Assembly (NCBI GenBank): GCA_030615565.1
Contig: JAUWZC010000013.1
Location: 1 to 19,873 of the forward strand
Reading direction: 5' to 3'
From: Desulfobacteraceae bacterium
Lineage (GTDB): Bacteria > Desulfobacterota > DSM-4660 > Desulfatiglandales > B25-G16
Length of the DNA stretch: 19,873 bases
Under the pieces are notes generated by a model, which ran no database searches, had not been told where the DNA came from, and saw only the letters and a program-made list of their open reading frames with translations. Positions 1-8,006 of this stretch are shown here, one piece after another; within the stretch, counting starts at the first letter, position 1, and every line of letters begins with the position of its first letter. The position numbers and the translations under genes were made by a program.

Positions 1-272
1 CTACTCAGCAATTGACCCCGGCGCTTCGCTCCAGGGTTATATATGAAAGAAACTATATGTTGAGCATGGAAATGTCTTTTTTTACTATGCCCTCACAAAG
101 ACGAGCTGGCAGGCCGCTTCAAATCCCGCTAAGCGGGACAACTCGTCATTGTTTTACAGCGCCTTTGTCTGTGTGCGCGGGTTTGAAGCGGCACGCTGAG
201 GCCCCCTATTAGAGGGCATGATGTAAAAAAAGACATCTCCATGCTCTTTTTCACATTTAGTTTCTTAGGAGA
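1..272. mobile_element. MITE-like inverted-repeat element, copy 1
   Basis: This gene-free stretch upstream of ompH folds into a long imperfect hairpin. The left arm (about 62-94) reads GAGCATGGAAATGTC, a T7 run, then ATGCCCTC. The right arm (213-246) is its near inverse, with GAGGGCAT, an A7 run, then GACATCTCCATGCTC. Inside lie a second inverted pair, GCCGCTTCAAA (113-123) with TTTGAAGCGGC (182-192), and the small palindrome CCCGCTAAGCGGG (125-137). The outer flanks (GAAAGAAACT on the left, inverse of CTAAGAAACT on the right) extend the terminal repeats. The reverse complement of the element at 18758-19020 shares both flanks, and similarity reaches the left edge of the window, so the element may begin outside it. 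No transposase is encoded; a non-autonomous element is the best reading. Confidence 0.7.
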
Positions 273-382
273 TTATATTAAAATTTAGGTGTTTAATGAG
301 CCTTTCTCCTGAGATCGTGTTAAAGGGCATGAAGTTAATTTAGATAGCAGCTTATTTAAACTAATCAAGAATGGAGTCGAAC

Positions 383-916
383 ATGAAGAAGACTTTCTTA
401 TTATCTACTATTTTTTTTGTAATACTATTTACCCATAATGTAGTTTTAGGGGAAGATTTTAACAGGGTTGGTTTGATTGACCTTCAAAGATGTCTTAAGG
501 AATCTAAGGAAGGGCAAAAGATCTCTCAGATTCTCAGGAAGAAAAAAGATGATCTCCAGATGCGACTTAATAAAAGTCAGAAAGGACTTTTGGAATTAAG
601 GAAGGAATTAGATAAACAGGCTATGATGTTGAGTATGGATGCCCAGGAAGATAAAAAGAGAGCTATTGAAAGGAAGACCAGAGAGCTAGAATATCTTTAC
701 AAGGATTTAAATGAAGAGATGGTGAGGGCACAGGAGAAAGAAAAAAAGAGGATCTTTAAAGAATTAGGAAAGATTATTGAAAAGATAGGCTCTGAAGGAA
801 ACTACGCCTTGATAATGGAAAAGCGGGCAGGGGGTGTTCTGTATCGTTCTAAGTCAATCGATATTACTGACCAGGTTATCAAGGAATACGATCAGGTGAA
901 AGAAGCAAATAAATAA
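383..916 (+). CDS. ompH: OmpH/Skp-family periplasmic chaperone
   Basis: The 177-residue product starts with a signal peptide (MKKTFLL, then a hydrophobic stretch to about residue 24). The mature part opens with VGLIDLQRCLKES, typical of the OmpH/Skp family, in which the protein holds unfolded outer-membrane proteins in the periplasm. The middle (about residues 40-125) is very rich in Lys/Glu and should form the coiled-coil tentacles of the family. An in-frame ATG at 371 gives four more residues. I chose 383 because GGAG (373-376) sits six bases upstream and the signal peptide then begins MKK. In many Gram-negative genomes this gene lies between bamA and lpxD, and the lpxD that follows supports the call. 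Any bamA would lie left of the window. Confidence 0.88.
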   Translation: MKKTFLLSTIFFVILFTHNVVLGEDFNRVGLIDLQRCLKESKEGQKISQILRKKKDDLQMRLNKSQKGLLELRKELDKQAMMLSMDAQEDKKRAIERKTRELEYLYKDLNEEMVRAQEKEKKRIFKELGKIIEKIGSEGNYALIMEKRAGGVLYRSKSIDITDQVIKEYDQVKEANK

Positions 917-965
917 TAATAGGACGAGTGGTTAAAGAGAGACTTGTAAGTTTTTATTTATAATA

Positions 966-1011
966 CTGGCCCAGACCCGCCTGCCGGATGTCGGGCAGGG
1001 ATGGCGGGCAG
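966..1011. repeat. GC-rich REP-like hairpin between ompH and lpxD
   Basis: A GC-rich island in an AT-rich spacer. CCCGC (976-980) pairs with GCGGG (1004-1008), and CTGCC (981-985) pairs with GGCAG (994-998), leaving the loop GGATGTCG and a small bulge on one side. No T-run follows, so it is not a clear terminator. The 12-mer just before it, CTGGCCCAGACC (966-977), recurs at 10083-10094 beside the partial MITE. It is probably a dispersed intergenic repeat. Confidence 0.5.
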
Positions 1012-1041
1012 GCTTCAGCTCACTTTAGGCATTGTTAAACA

Positions 1042-2085
1042 TTGGAAATAACCCTCAGACACATAGCTGAATCAATAGGTGGCACTGTAGTAGGTGATGA
1101 TCAGGTTTTAATAAAAGGGATTAATTCCCTTGTTTCGGCCGAACAAGGAGAGATATCCTTTTTATCAGATTCACGATTAAAGGATCAGATTAGGATAACA
1201 AAGGCATCTGCCGTGATTGTTAAGGGGCTTATCAGTCTTTATCAAGGACCACAATTGATAGTTGCTGATCCTTTTCTTGCCTACGCCAGGATTGCAACCA
1301 TATTTGCTCCTCCGATTCCTCGTTTTCCGGGAATAAGCGAGAAGGCCATTATTGGAGAAGGAACTTATATAGGAAAAGATGTATCTATCTATCCGTTTGT
1401 TTATGTTGGCCGGGAGTCAGCAATAGGTAATGAAGTCACTCTTTTTCCAGGTGTTTATATTGGTGACAAGGTCACAGTAGGAAAGGGAAGTGTTATCTAT
1501 CCAAATGTAGCAATAATGTCCGATTGTATAATAGGAAAAGATGTAATTATTCATGCAGGGACTGCCATAGGAAGTGACGGTTTTGGTTTTGCCAGGGATG
1601 GTGATGTAAGTGTCAAGATTCCCCAAACAGGTATTGTTCAAATAGAAGATGAGGTTGAAATCGGGGCAAATAATACTATTGACAGGGCTACCTTTGGTAA
1701 GACAAAGATAGGGAAAGGTGTAAAGACCGATAATCTTATTCAGATTGGACATAATGTAGTTATTGGTGAAAATACCATTATTGTTTCCCAGGCGGGCATT
1801 GCAGGAAGCACTAAGATAGGAAAAAGTGTTGTTATAGGGCCACAGGTTGGCATTATTGATCACCTTGTGATAGGTGATCGCGTTATGATAGCTGGAAAAT
1901 CTGGTGTGGTCAAATCCATTCCACCAGGAGAGGTTGTCTCAGGAATCCCAACAATGCCTCATCGCCTCTGGTTAAGAACGAGAGGACATATCAGGAGACT
2001 CCCCGAGTATTTTGAAAGGTTGAAGGAGTTAGAAGACAGGGTCAAGAAATTGGACGAACAAATAAAAAAGGAGCAGATAGGGTAA
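1042..2085 (+). CDS. lpxD: UDP-3-O-(3-hydroxyacyl)glucosamine N-acyltransferase
   Basis: LpxD transfers a 3-hydroxyacyl chain from acyl carrier protein to the 2-amine of UDP-3-O-acylglucosamine, the third step of lipid A synthesis, in the cytoplasm. The 347-residue protein has the family's order: an N-terminal uridine-binding domain (about 1-100), a left-handed beta helix of hexapeptide repeats (about 101-305; IGEGTYIGKDV and similar), then a charged C-terminal helix. The catalytic His is H237 in IQIGHNVVIG, matching E. coli H239. The start is TTG at 1042. An in-frame TAA at 1036-1038 rules out an earlier start, and MEITLRHIAESIGG aligns well with LpxD N-termini. The Shine-Dalgarno sequence is weak (TTTAGG, distant). 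The stop overlaps the fabZ start by one base (TAATG). Confidence 0.95.
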   Translation: MEITLRHIAESIGGTVVGDDQVLIKGINSLVSAEQGEISFLSDSRLKDQIRITKASAVIVKGLISLYQGPQLIVADPFLAYARIATIFAPPIPRFPGISEKAIIGEGTYIGKDVSIYPFVYVGRESAIGNEVTLFPGVYIGDKVTVGKGSVIYPNVAIMSDCIIGKDVIIHAGTAIGSDGFGFARDGDVSVKIPQTGIVQIEDEVEIGANNTIDRATFGKTKIGKGVKTDNLIQIGHNVVIGENTIIVSQAGIAGSTKIGKSVVIGPQVGIIDHLVIGDRVMIAGKSGVVKSIPPGEVVSGIPTMPHRLWLRTRGHIRRLPEYFERLKELEDRVKKLDEQIKKEQIG

Positions 2086-2531
2086 TGGATTTGCCACTTA
2101 CTTACAAGGACATCATAAAGATACTCCCACACCGTCATCCATTTCTATTTGTGGATATGATTACAGAACTCGAGCTGGGTGAGAGGGTAGTTGGGATCAA
2201 GAATGTAACTATAAATGAGCCTTTCTTCATGGGTCATTTTCCAGGAAAGCCCATTATGCCTGGTGTTTTGGTGATAGAGGCCATGGCTCAAGTTGGTGGA
2301 ATCCTTGCCAAATTATCGCAACCAGAAAGTATGAAAAAAAAGGGGGATAATGCCATATACTTTGTTGCTATGGATAAGGTAAGATTTCGGAAACCGATTT
2401 TCCCCGGCGACCAGATCCATTTTGAACTGACTGCTATGAGAAAAGGTAGCAGAATATGGAAGATGAAAGGCAAGGCAATGGTAAATAAGAAGGTAGCAGC
2501 AGAAGCCGAGTTAGTAGCTGCAATAAAGTAA
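2085..2531 (+). CDS. fabZ: 3-hydroxyacyl-[acyl-carrier-protein] dehydratase
   Basis: FabZ dehydrates 3-hydroxyacyl-ACP to trans-2-enoyl-ACP in fatty acid elongation. It competes with LpxA and LpxD for the same hydroxyacyl-ACP pool, which explains its place between them. The 148-residue protein is a single hot-dog domain of normal length. HRHPFLFVD lies at residues 16-24; GHFPGKPIMPGVLVIEAMAQ at 50-69 carries the catalytic pair H51 and E65. Its ATG shares one base with the lpxD stop codon, indicating translational coupling. Only four bases separate its stop from lpxA. Confidence 0.96.
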   Translation: MDLPLTYKDIIKILPHRHPFLFVDMITELELGERVVGIKNVTINEPFFMGHFPGKPIMPGVLVIEAMAQVGGILAKLSQPESMKKKGDNAIYFVAMDKVRFRKPIFPGDQIHFELTAMRKGSRIWKMKGKAMVNKKVAAEAELVAAIK

Positions 2532-2535
2532 AAAA

Positions 2536-3315
2536 ATGGGAATAGATATTCATCCATCTGCAGCAGTATCCCCAAAGGCAAAAATAGCTGATGGCGTTAT
2601 AATCGGGCCGTTTTCAATCATAGGCGAAAAGGTGACAGTTGGCAGGGATACTGTTATTGGTTCGCATATAGTTATAGATGGAAATACAGTAATAGGGGAA
2701 AAAAACAGGATTTACCCTTTTGTCTCCATTGGTTTACCTCCCCAGGATATCGGTTATCAGGGTGAGGATACAAAGGTTATTATTGGGGATGAGAATATAA
2801 TCAGGGAGTTTGTAACAATTAATAGGGCCACAACCAAGCAGGATAGAGTCACAAAAGTTGGGAACAAGAATTACCTTATGGCCTATGCCCATATAGCCCA
2901 TGACTGTACTTTGGGTAATTCCATTATTATGTCAAATGCTGCAACTCTTGGTGGTCATATAGAGATAGGTGACCACGCCATCATTGGGGGGCTGGTAGCC
3001 ATACATCAATTTGTCAGGATAGGAGCCTACGCATTTATTGGGGGGAAATCAGCCACGGTCAAAGATATCCCTCCTTATATGATAGCATCTGGCGACAGGG
3101 CCAAATTGTACGGATTAAATCAGATAGGTCTTAAAAGGGAAGGATTTTCTCAAGAAGAAATCAATAACCTAAAAAAGGCCTATAAGATTATATGGCGCGA
3201 TCATCATCTGTTGAATGAAGCAATGGAAAGGGTCAGGACAGAGATACCCCCTTTTAAGGAATTACAAATATTGCTTGATTTTTTGGTCAACTCAAAAAGA
3301 GGGGTTGTTAGATAG
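2536..3315 (+). CDS. lpxA: UDP-N-acetylglucosamine O-acyltransferase
   Basis: LpxA starts lipid A synthesis by moving a 3-hydroxyacyl chain from ACP to the 3-OH of UDP-GlcNAc. The 259-residue protein has hexapeptide repeats through about residue 190 and the usual helical C-terminal domain (from GLKREGFS). The catalytic His is H122 in AHIAHDC, equivalent to E. coli H125. At the position of E. coli G173, the hydrocarbon ruler, this protein keeps Gly (G170 in FIGGKS). In studied enzymes Gly allows about C14 chains, whereas Met there restricts to C10, so long hydroxyacyl chains are expected here (inference). The arginine codons are 12 AGR to 1 CGN, typical of this cluster. Confidence 0.96.
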   Translation: MGIDIHPSAAVSPKAKIADGVIIGPFSIIGEKVTVGRDTVIGSHIVIDGNTVIGEKNRIYPFVSIGLPPQDIGYQGEDTKVIIGDENIIREFVTINRATTKQDRVTKVGNKNYLMAYAHIAHDCTLGNSIIMSNAATLGGHIEIGDHAIIGGLVAIHQFVRIGAYAFIGGKSATVKDIPPYMIASGDRAKLYGLNQIGLKREGFSQEEINNLKKAYKIIWRDHHLLNEAMERVRTEIPPFKELQILLDFLVNSKRGVVR

Positions 3316-3332
3316 GTAAGGGACGATTGAAA

Positions 3333-4133
3333 ATGGATAAGATAGGCCTTATAGCCGGAAGTGGGAAGTTTCCTCTTTTGATAGCCGAATCAGCCAAGAG
3401 AAGGGGTTTGAAGGTAATTGCTGTAGCACATAAGGGAGAGACTATGCCGGAGTTGGCTGAGAAAGTTGATGAAATTACATGGATAGGTCTTGGTCAATTT
3501 GATCATTTACTCAGTGCCCTCAAATCGAGGGGGATAAGTCATGTTTTGATGGCAGGCGCAATTACCAAGGCAAACATGTTTGCCAATGTAAGACCGGATC
3601 TAAAAGGGCTGCAAGTCATTGGAAAATTATTAATTTTCCACGATGATGACATCTTAAGAGCTGTTGCCAGGGAGCTTGAAAAAGAAGGGATAAACGTTGT
3701 AAGTTCTACCGCTTATCTCCCGGAACTTCTGGCGCCATCTGGTTGTCTTACCAAAAGAAAGCCGAGCAAAGAGGAGATGGAAGATATAGAATTTGGCTGG
3801 ATGGTAGCTAAAGAATTGGGTCGCCTAGATATAGGGCATTGTGTTGTAGTCAAAAGAAAGACAGTCTTGGCAGTAGAGGCTATAGAGGGGACTGATAAGG
3901 CGATATTAAGGGGAGGGGAATTAGCCACAGAAGGTGGTGTGGTTATTAAGGTTTGTAAACCCAATCAGGATCTTAGGTTTGATTTACCTGCTGTCGGCAT
4001 TAACACAGTTAAGGTTATGTCAAAGGCTAATGCATCTGTTCTGGCAATTGAAGCAGGCAAAACCCTCATTTTTGATAAAGAGGAAATGATAAGGCTAGCA
4101 AATAGTAAGGATATTTCCATTGTCTCAAGGTAA
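3333..4133 (+). CDS. lpxI: UDP-2,3-diacylglucosamine diphosphatase, LpxI type
   Basis: LpxI hydrolyses UDP-2,3-diacylglucosamine to lipid X and UMP. It replaces the unrelated LpxH of E. coli in many non-gamma Gram-negatives. The 266-residue protein (formerly DUF1009) begins IGLIAGSGKFPLL and ends with the conserved block DLRFDLPAVG, where D217 probably corresponds to the catalytic Asp shown in Caulobacter LpxI. A TTG at 3327 is possible, but the ATG at 3333 is better spaced from AAGGGA (3318-3323). It follows lpxA by 17 bases, as expected for one operon. No LpxH-like gene is present in the window. Confidence 0.93.
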   Translation: MDKIGLIAGSGKFPLLIAESAKRRGLKVIAVAHKGETMPELAEKVDEITWIGLGQFDHLLSALKSRGISHVLMAGAITKANMFANVRPDLKGLQVIGKLLIFHDDDILRAVARELEKEGINVVSSTAYLPELLAPSGCLTKRKPSKEEMEDIEFGWMVAKELGRLDIGHCVVVKRKTVLAVEAIEGTDKAILRGGELATEGGVVIKVCKPNQDLRFDLPAVGINTVKVMSKANASVLAIEAGKTLIFDKEEMIRLANSKDISIVSR

Positions 4134-4442
4134 GTTCTTGATAAATTAAGGTATAATGCTCGTATAGTAACAATAACCTATAGGCTTAAACCCTAAACCC
4201 TAAATAATAAACAAACACTCATGCCCATGCTGGGCACCACGAAGCATAAAAATTAATTCTATTTTCGGACCAAATCCAAATATCAAAATCCAAATTACCA
4301 AAACATCTTTGACAAAAAATTATCTAAGGAGTTTTGAATTTCAAATATTTGAATTTTGTGATTGTTTAGGATTTTCAACTTTTTGTTAAGTGTTTTGTAC
4401 TGATATAGGTAAACTTTTAAAAAGTAGCAGCTCAAGATAATC
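4134..4442. other. 309-bp AT-rich spacer with short repeats
   Basis: No gene is visible. The spacer holds the palindrome CCTATAGG (4177-4184), two AAACCCT units (about 4188-4201), CCAAAT/TCCAAA-type low-complexity sequence (4270-4310) and the perfect palindrome TTCAAATATTTGAA (4340-4353). None is a convincing terminator. The gap may separate an upstream lpxD-fabZ-lpxA-lpxI unit from gfo-lpxB, but I see no strong promoter. Confidence 0.4.
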
Positions 4443-5402
4443 ATGAAAAGATTACGATTAGGTGTTGTCGGGGTGGGCTACCTGGGTGAGTTTCATGCCC
4501 AGAAATATGCCTCTATGGAAGACATAGACCTCGTTGGACTTGCCGATAAAAATCTTGAAAGGGCACAAGAGATGGCACGTAAGTATAATACAAAGGCTTA
4601 CAATAGCCATACTGAGCTTCTTTCCCGTGTAGATGGCCTTAGTTTGGCAGTTCCAACAGTATCACATTTTGAAATTGGACATGATATTTTGGATCATGGC
4701 GTACATCTGTTAATTGAAAAGCCTATCACCCTTAAAGTGGGTGATGCTGATAGGCTGATAGAAGGAGCAAAAAAAAATAATACCATTTTGCAGATAGGAC
4801 ATATAGAACGCTTTAATCCTGCTGTGATCAAGATGGAATCACTGCTTTCTAAGCCTCTTTTTATTGATTCTCATCGGCTTGCATTTTTTACAAACAGAGG
4901 CACCGATGTAGATGTGATTTTGGATCTTATGATTCATGATCTGGATATTATCATGCACATAGTGGATTCGGAGATTAAAGAAATAAATGCCGTTGGGATG
5001 CCGGCTGTGAGTGATAAGATAGATATTGCTAACGTTAGGATAATCTTTTCTAATGGTACAGTAGCAAATTTAACAGCAAGCCGTGTTTCAAATGAATCTC
5101 TTAGAATGATTAGGGTCTTCCAGCCTGATAACTGCATATCAATTGATTATGGCAAAAGAAAGATCAGTGTAACCCAGTTTAAAGGGAATGAGAAAAATCT
5201 TACTGACCTTCCCTGTTTAGTTCATAGAGAGGATGAATTTCCTGATAGTGATCCCTTGGCCGATCAGATTAGATCCTTTGTTGAGACTATAAAAACGAGG
5301 GCAGAGCCCAAAGTCACTGGAGTTGATGGGAAAAAGGCCCTTGCTCTTGCCCTTTCCATCATTGACCAGATAAAAAGAAATAGGGGTAATGTCAGCAGTT
5401 AG
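4443..5402 (+). CDS. Gfo/Idh/MocA-family NAD(P)-dependent oxidoreductase in the lipid A cluster
   Basis: A 319-residue two-domain dehydrogenase. The N-terminal Rossmann fold has GVVGVGYLGEFHA at residues 7-19; the family's EKP motif is at 92-94 (IEKPITL). The C-terminal substrate domain has IHDLDI around H165, the usual catalytic His of the family. Members oxidise or reduce sugars or nucleotide sugars. The gene lies between lpxI and lpxB, and its last 14 bases overlap lpxB, so a role in lipid A or another UDP-sugar is likely. One precedent is GnnA, which oxidises the 3-OH of UDP-GlcNAc before the aminotransferase GnnB makes the 3-amino sugar. No DegT-type GnnB is seen here, so the substrate stays unknown. 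Confidence 0.85.
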   Translation: MKRLRLGVVGVGYLGEFHAQKYASMEDIDLVGLADKNLERAQEMARKYNTKAYNSHTELLSRVDGLSLAVPTVSHFEIGHDILDHGVHLLIEKPITLKVGDADRLIEGAKKNNTILQIGHIERFNPAVIKMESLLSKPLFIDSHRLAFFTNRGTDVDVILDLMIHDLDIIMHIVDSEIKEINAVGMPAVSDKIDIANVRIIFSNGTVANLTASRVSNESLRMIRVFQPDNCISIDYGKRKISVTQFKGNEKNLTDLPCLVHREDEFPDSDPLADQIRSFVETIKTRAEPKVTGVDGKKALALALSIIDQIKRNRGNVSS

Positions 5403-6555
5403 TCGATTGAGCCATAACAAAAGTGTAATGATTGTGGCAGGAGAGGCCTCAGGGGATATTTATGGGGCGCATTTGGTCGTGGCGATAAAGGAGCTAGACC
5501 CTTGTATAGAATTTTTTGGTCTTGGTGGTCCCGAAATGGAGAGGGTTGGTGTCAGGATCATGTATCAATTATCAGCTATGGCTGTAGTAGGGATAACCGA
5601 AATCATACCAAAAATCAGATACATTTTTCGGGCCTTACGGGAATTAAAGCTAGTATTAAAAGTTACACCCCCAGACCTCTTGATACTTATTGACTATCCA
5701 GGCTTTAATCTGAATTTAGCCAAAAAAGCCCACTCACTTGGTATCCCTGTGTTTTACTATATTCCACCCCAGGTATGGGCATGGTGGGAAAGGAGGGTTA
5801 GAAAGATAGCTAAAATGGTAGACCGGGTGGCGGTAATTCTACCCTTTGAAAAAGAATTTTACCGGAAGCACGGACTAAAAGTAGAATATGTGGGCCATCC
5901 ACTTCTGGATATATATTTACCTAAAAGTGGTGAGGAAAAGATTAAGGAAAGTTTAGATATTAATCATAAAAGGATTCCGATACTCGGACTTTTTCCTGGA
6001 AGCAGGGATGAGGAGATTGTGAGAATGCTGCCAGCAATGATCGGTGCAGCCGAGATAATTTGCCGCGATTATCCTAGCCTGTATTGTATTTTACCTTTGG
6101 CATCTACAGTGAGAGAAGATGTGGCCATGCCCTTAATAGAAAATGCCAAAATAGATATTAAAATTGGAAGACTCGACACAAAGGAAATATTAAAGATAGC
6201 GGATCTAGCTTTAATTGCCTCAGGGACAGCTACCTTAGAGGCAGCAATAATGGAAACCCCTATGGTAATAGTCTATAAGGTATCCTATTTAAGTTATATT
6301 CTCGGTCGATTCCTTGTAAAGGTGTCTAACATCGGCCTGGTAAATTTAGTTGCTGGCAAAGCTATAGTTCCAGAATTGATTCAAGGTAAGGCAACAGCCT
6401 TTCGTTTAGCAGAAGAAGCCTTAGCCATCCTAAAAAATGAAACCTTAAAAAAAGATATGAAAAAAGGGTTAAAATTGGTGCATGAGCAACTCGGTCAAGG
6501 TGGCGCTGCCAAAAAAGCAGCCCATATTGCAGGGGAGATGATGGGGCTGTATTAA
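5389..6555 (+). CDS. lpxB: Lipid A disaccharide synthase
   Basis: LpxB joins UDP-2,3-diacylglucosamine and lipid X into the beta-1,6-linked lipid A disaccharide at the inner face of the cytoplasmic membrane. The 388-residue protein is a GT-B glycosyltransferase of family GT19. The N-terminal block is VMIVAGEASGDIYGAHLV (residues 13-30). The middle has the family motif PQVWAWWERRVRKI and VGHPLLD. The C-terminal nucleotide-binding half has LFPGSRDEEI and a SGTATLEAA block. The ATG at 5389 lies inside the preceding gene and has AGGGG just upstream. A later ATG (5428) would cut the N-terminal strand too closely. A low-complexity spacer follows. Confidence 0.95.
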   Translation: MSAVSRLSHNKSVMIVAGEASGDIYGAHLVVAIKELDPCIEFFGLGGPEMERVGVRIMYQLSAMAVVGITEIIPKIRYIFRALRELKLVLKVTPPDLLILIDYPGFNLNLAKKAHSLGIPVFYYIPPQVWAWWERRVRKIAKMVDRVAVILPFEKEFYRKHGLKVEYVGHPLLDIYLPKSGEEKIKESLDINHKRIPILGLFPGSRDEEIVRMLPAMIGAAEIICRDYPSLYCILPLASTVREDVAMPLIENAKIDIKIGRLDTKEILKIADLALIASGTATLEAAIMETPMVIVYKVSYLSYILGRFLVKVSNIGLVNLVAGKAIVPELIQGKATAFRLAEEALAILKNETLKKDMKKGLKLVHEQLGQGGAAKKAAHIAGEMMGLY

Positions 6556-6653
6556 TGGGTAAGCAGTATGCAGTAAGCAGTAAGCAAAAAAAAACAATTA
6601 GCAATGAGCAATGATAAATTAGCAATTAAGAATGAGCAACGAGCAATGAGAAT
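6556..6653. repeat. Low-complexity GCAGTAA / GAGCAATGA repeat spacer
   Basis: The spacer between lpxB and the response regulator is almost wholly made of two degenerate short repeats: GCAGTA(T/A)GCAGTAAGCAG-type units at 6561-6586 and AGCAATGAGCAATGA-type units at 6599-6650. The second array runs into the start codon of the next gene (GAGCAATGAGAATATG). There is therefore no ordinary Shine-Dalgarno sequence and no hairpin terminator. Confidence 0.6.
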
Positions 6654-8006
6654 ATGGCAGATACAGTACTTATAGTAGATGATGAGCCAAGCATAATTCA
6701 ATCCTTACACGGTATTCTTACTGATGAAGGGTTTGAGGTTATGACTGCCGATGGAGGTTTGAAGGCCCTGGATATAATAAAAGAGACCATTCCGGATATT
6801 ATATTGCTGGATATCTGGATGCCGGATATCGACGGCATAGAAACGCTGGAGAGGATTAGAGAATTGTATCCAAGTGTTCAGGTCATTATGATCTCAGGTC
6901 ATGGCACTATCGAAACTGCGGTTAGGGCTACAAAATTGGGCGCGTATGACTTTATTGAAAAACCTCTTTCGCTGGAGAAGGTTCTTTTATCAGTAAATAA
7001 TGCCTTGAAATACAATAGGATGGAGACAGAGCTTGATCTTTTCAAGGAGAGAGAAAGACAAAGGTATCAGATTACAGGACATGGCCGGGCTATTACTGAG
7101 TTAAAAGAGCAGATAAAGATAGTTTCACCAACTGATGCATGGGTGCTTATTGTTGGAGAAAATGGGACTGGTAAGGAATTAGTAGCCCATACAATCCACA
7201 GATTAAGCAAAAGGAAAGACAAACCTTTAATCGAGGTTAATTGTGCTGCTATACCAGAAGATTTAATCGAGTCGGAACTTTTTGGACACGAAAAAGGCTC
7301 ATTCACCGGGGCTACCGCTATGAAAAGCGGGAAATTTGATCAGGCTAATAACGGAATGTTATTTTTAGACGAAATTGGTGACATGAGCCTAAAGGCTCAG
7401 TCAAAGGTTCTACGTATTTTACAAGAGCAGAGATTTGAGCGCGTAGGTGGAAGTAGAACTATTAAGGTGGATGTCCGGGTTATCGCTGCAACCAACAAAA
7501 ATCTGGAAGAAGAGATTGCTAAGGGAACATTCAGGGAAGACCTCTACTTTCGCCTAAACGTTATACCTATCAGGGTTCCTCCATTAAGGGAGCGAGTTGA
7601 TGATATCAATGAACTCATGAATGAATTTTTGGATGAGTTTTCTCTTGATACAAAAAAGGAACGCAAATTTCTAAGTCCTGATGCCCTGGAATTGCTAAAG
7701 AGGTATAGCTGGCCAGGCAATATCAGGGAGCTTAAAAATTTGGTAGAGAGGATGGCTATTATGTATCCTGGTAAGGTAATTCATGCAAAAGATATACCTC
7801 CTCCCTTTAATACATCCAGAATTGCGGAGAGTAAGCTGGAATCCTTTTTTTCTTTTGATAGCCTTAAAGAGGCTAGAGAGATTTTTGAAAAAAACTTTAT
7901 CGAAAGCAAATTAAAAGAGTTTGGAGGAAATATTTCTAAAACTGCCGAAGCTATAGGAGTGGAGAGAAGCAATCTCCATAAAAAAATAAAGACCTATGGG
8001 CTCTGA
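6654..8006 (+). CDS. NtrC/NtrX-family sigma-54-dependent response regulator
   Basis: A 450-residue three-domain activator. The receiver domain (1-118) has acidic residues D9/D10, phospho-acceptor D53 in LLDIWMPDIDG, and the switch region MISGHG...YDFIEKP, a wording typical of NtrX-like proteins. The AAA+ domain (about 140-375) has Walker A GENGTGKE (168-175), the sigma-54 contact loop written GSFTGA (215-220) instead of the usual GAFTGA, and Walker B MLFLDEIGD (235-243). A Fis-type HTH ends the protein (about 425-448). It would hydrolyse ATP to open sigma-54 promoters when phosphorylated. No partner histidine kinase is in the window, and its targets cannot be read from the sequence. Confidence 0.92.
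   Translation: MADTVLIVDDEPSIIQSLHGILTDEGFEVMTADGGLKALDIIKETIPDIILLDIWMPDIDGIETLERIRELYPSVQVIMISGHGTIETAVRATKLGAYDFIEKPLSLEKVLLSVNNALKYNRMETELDLFKERERQRYQITGHGRAITELKEQIKIVSPTDAWVLIVGENGTGKELVAHTIHRLSKRKDKPLIEVNCAAIPEDLIESELFGHEKGSFTGATAMKSGKFDQANNGMLFLDEIGDMSLKAQSKVLRILQEQRFERVGGSRTIKVDVRVIAATNKNLEEEIAKGTFREDLYFRLNVIPIRVPPLRERVDDINELMNEFLDEFSLDTKKERKFLSPDALELLKRYSWPGNIRELKNLVERMAIMYPGKVIHAKDIPPPFNTSRIAESKLESFFSFDSLKEAREIFEKNFIESKLKEFGGNISKTAEAIGVERSNLHKKIKTYGL

Noticed and set aside
12..212. 66-codon frame, with similar MSFF-containing frames at 9870-10121, 18557-18862 and 18872-19081
   Set aside because: All run through the ends of the MITE-like element; the shared MSFF peptide comes from the ATGTCTTTTTT repeat sequence. 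They are not conserved as proteins beyond that.
62..246. Rho-independent terminator or attenuator
   Set aside because: The T-tract precedes the stem and the A-tract follows it on either strand, the wrong order for a terminator.
1417..1863. 148-codon frame opposite lpxD
   Set aside because: Shadow of the hexapeptide-repeat coding sequence on the other strand; composition is not protein-like and lpxD is certain.
4188..4203. Telomere-like AAACCCT repeats
   Set aside because: Only two units in an internal spacer between two operon parts; nothing suggests a chromosome end.
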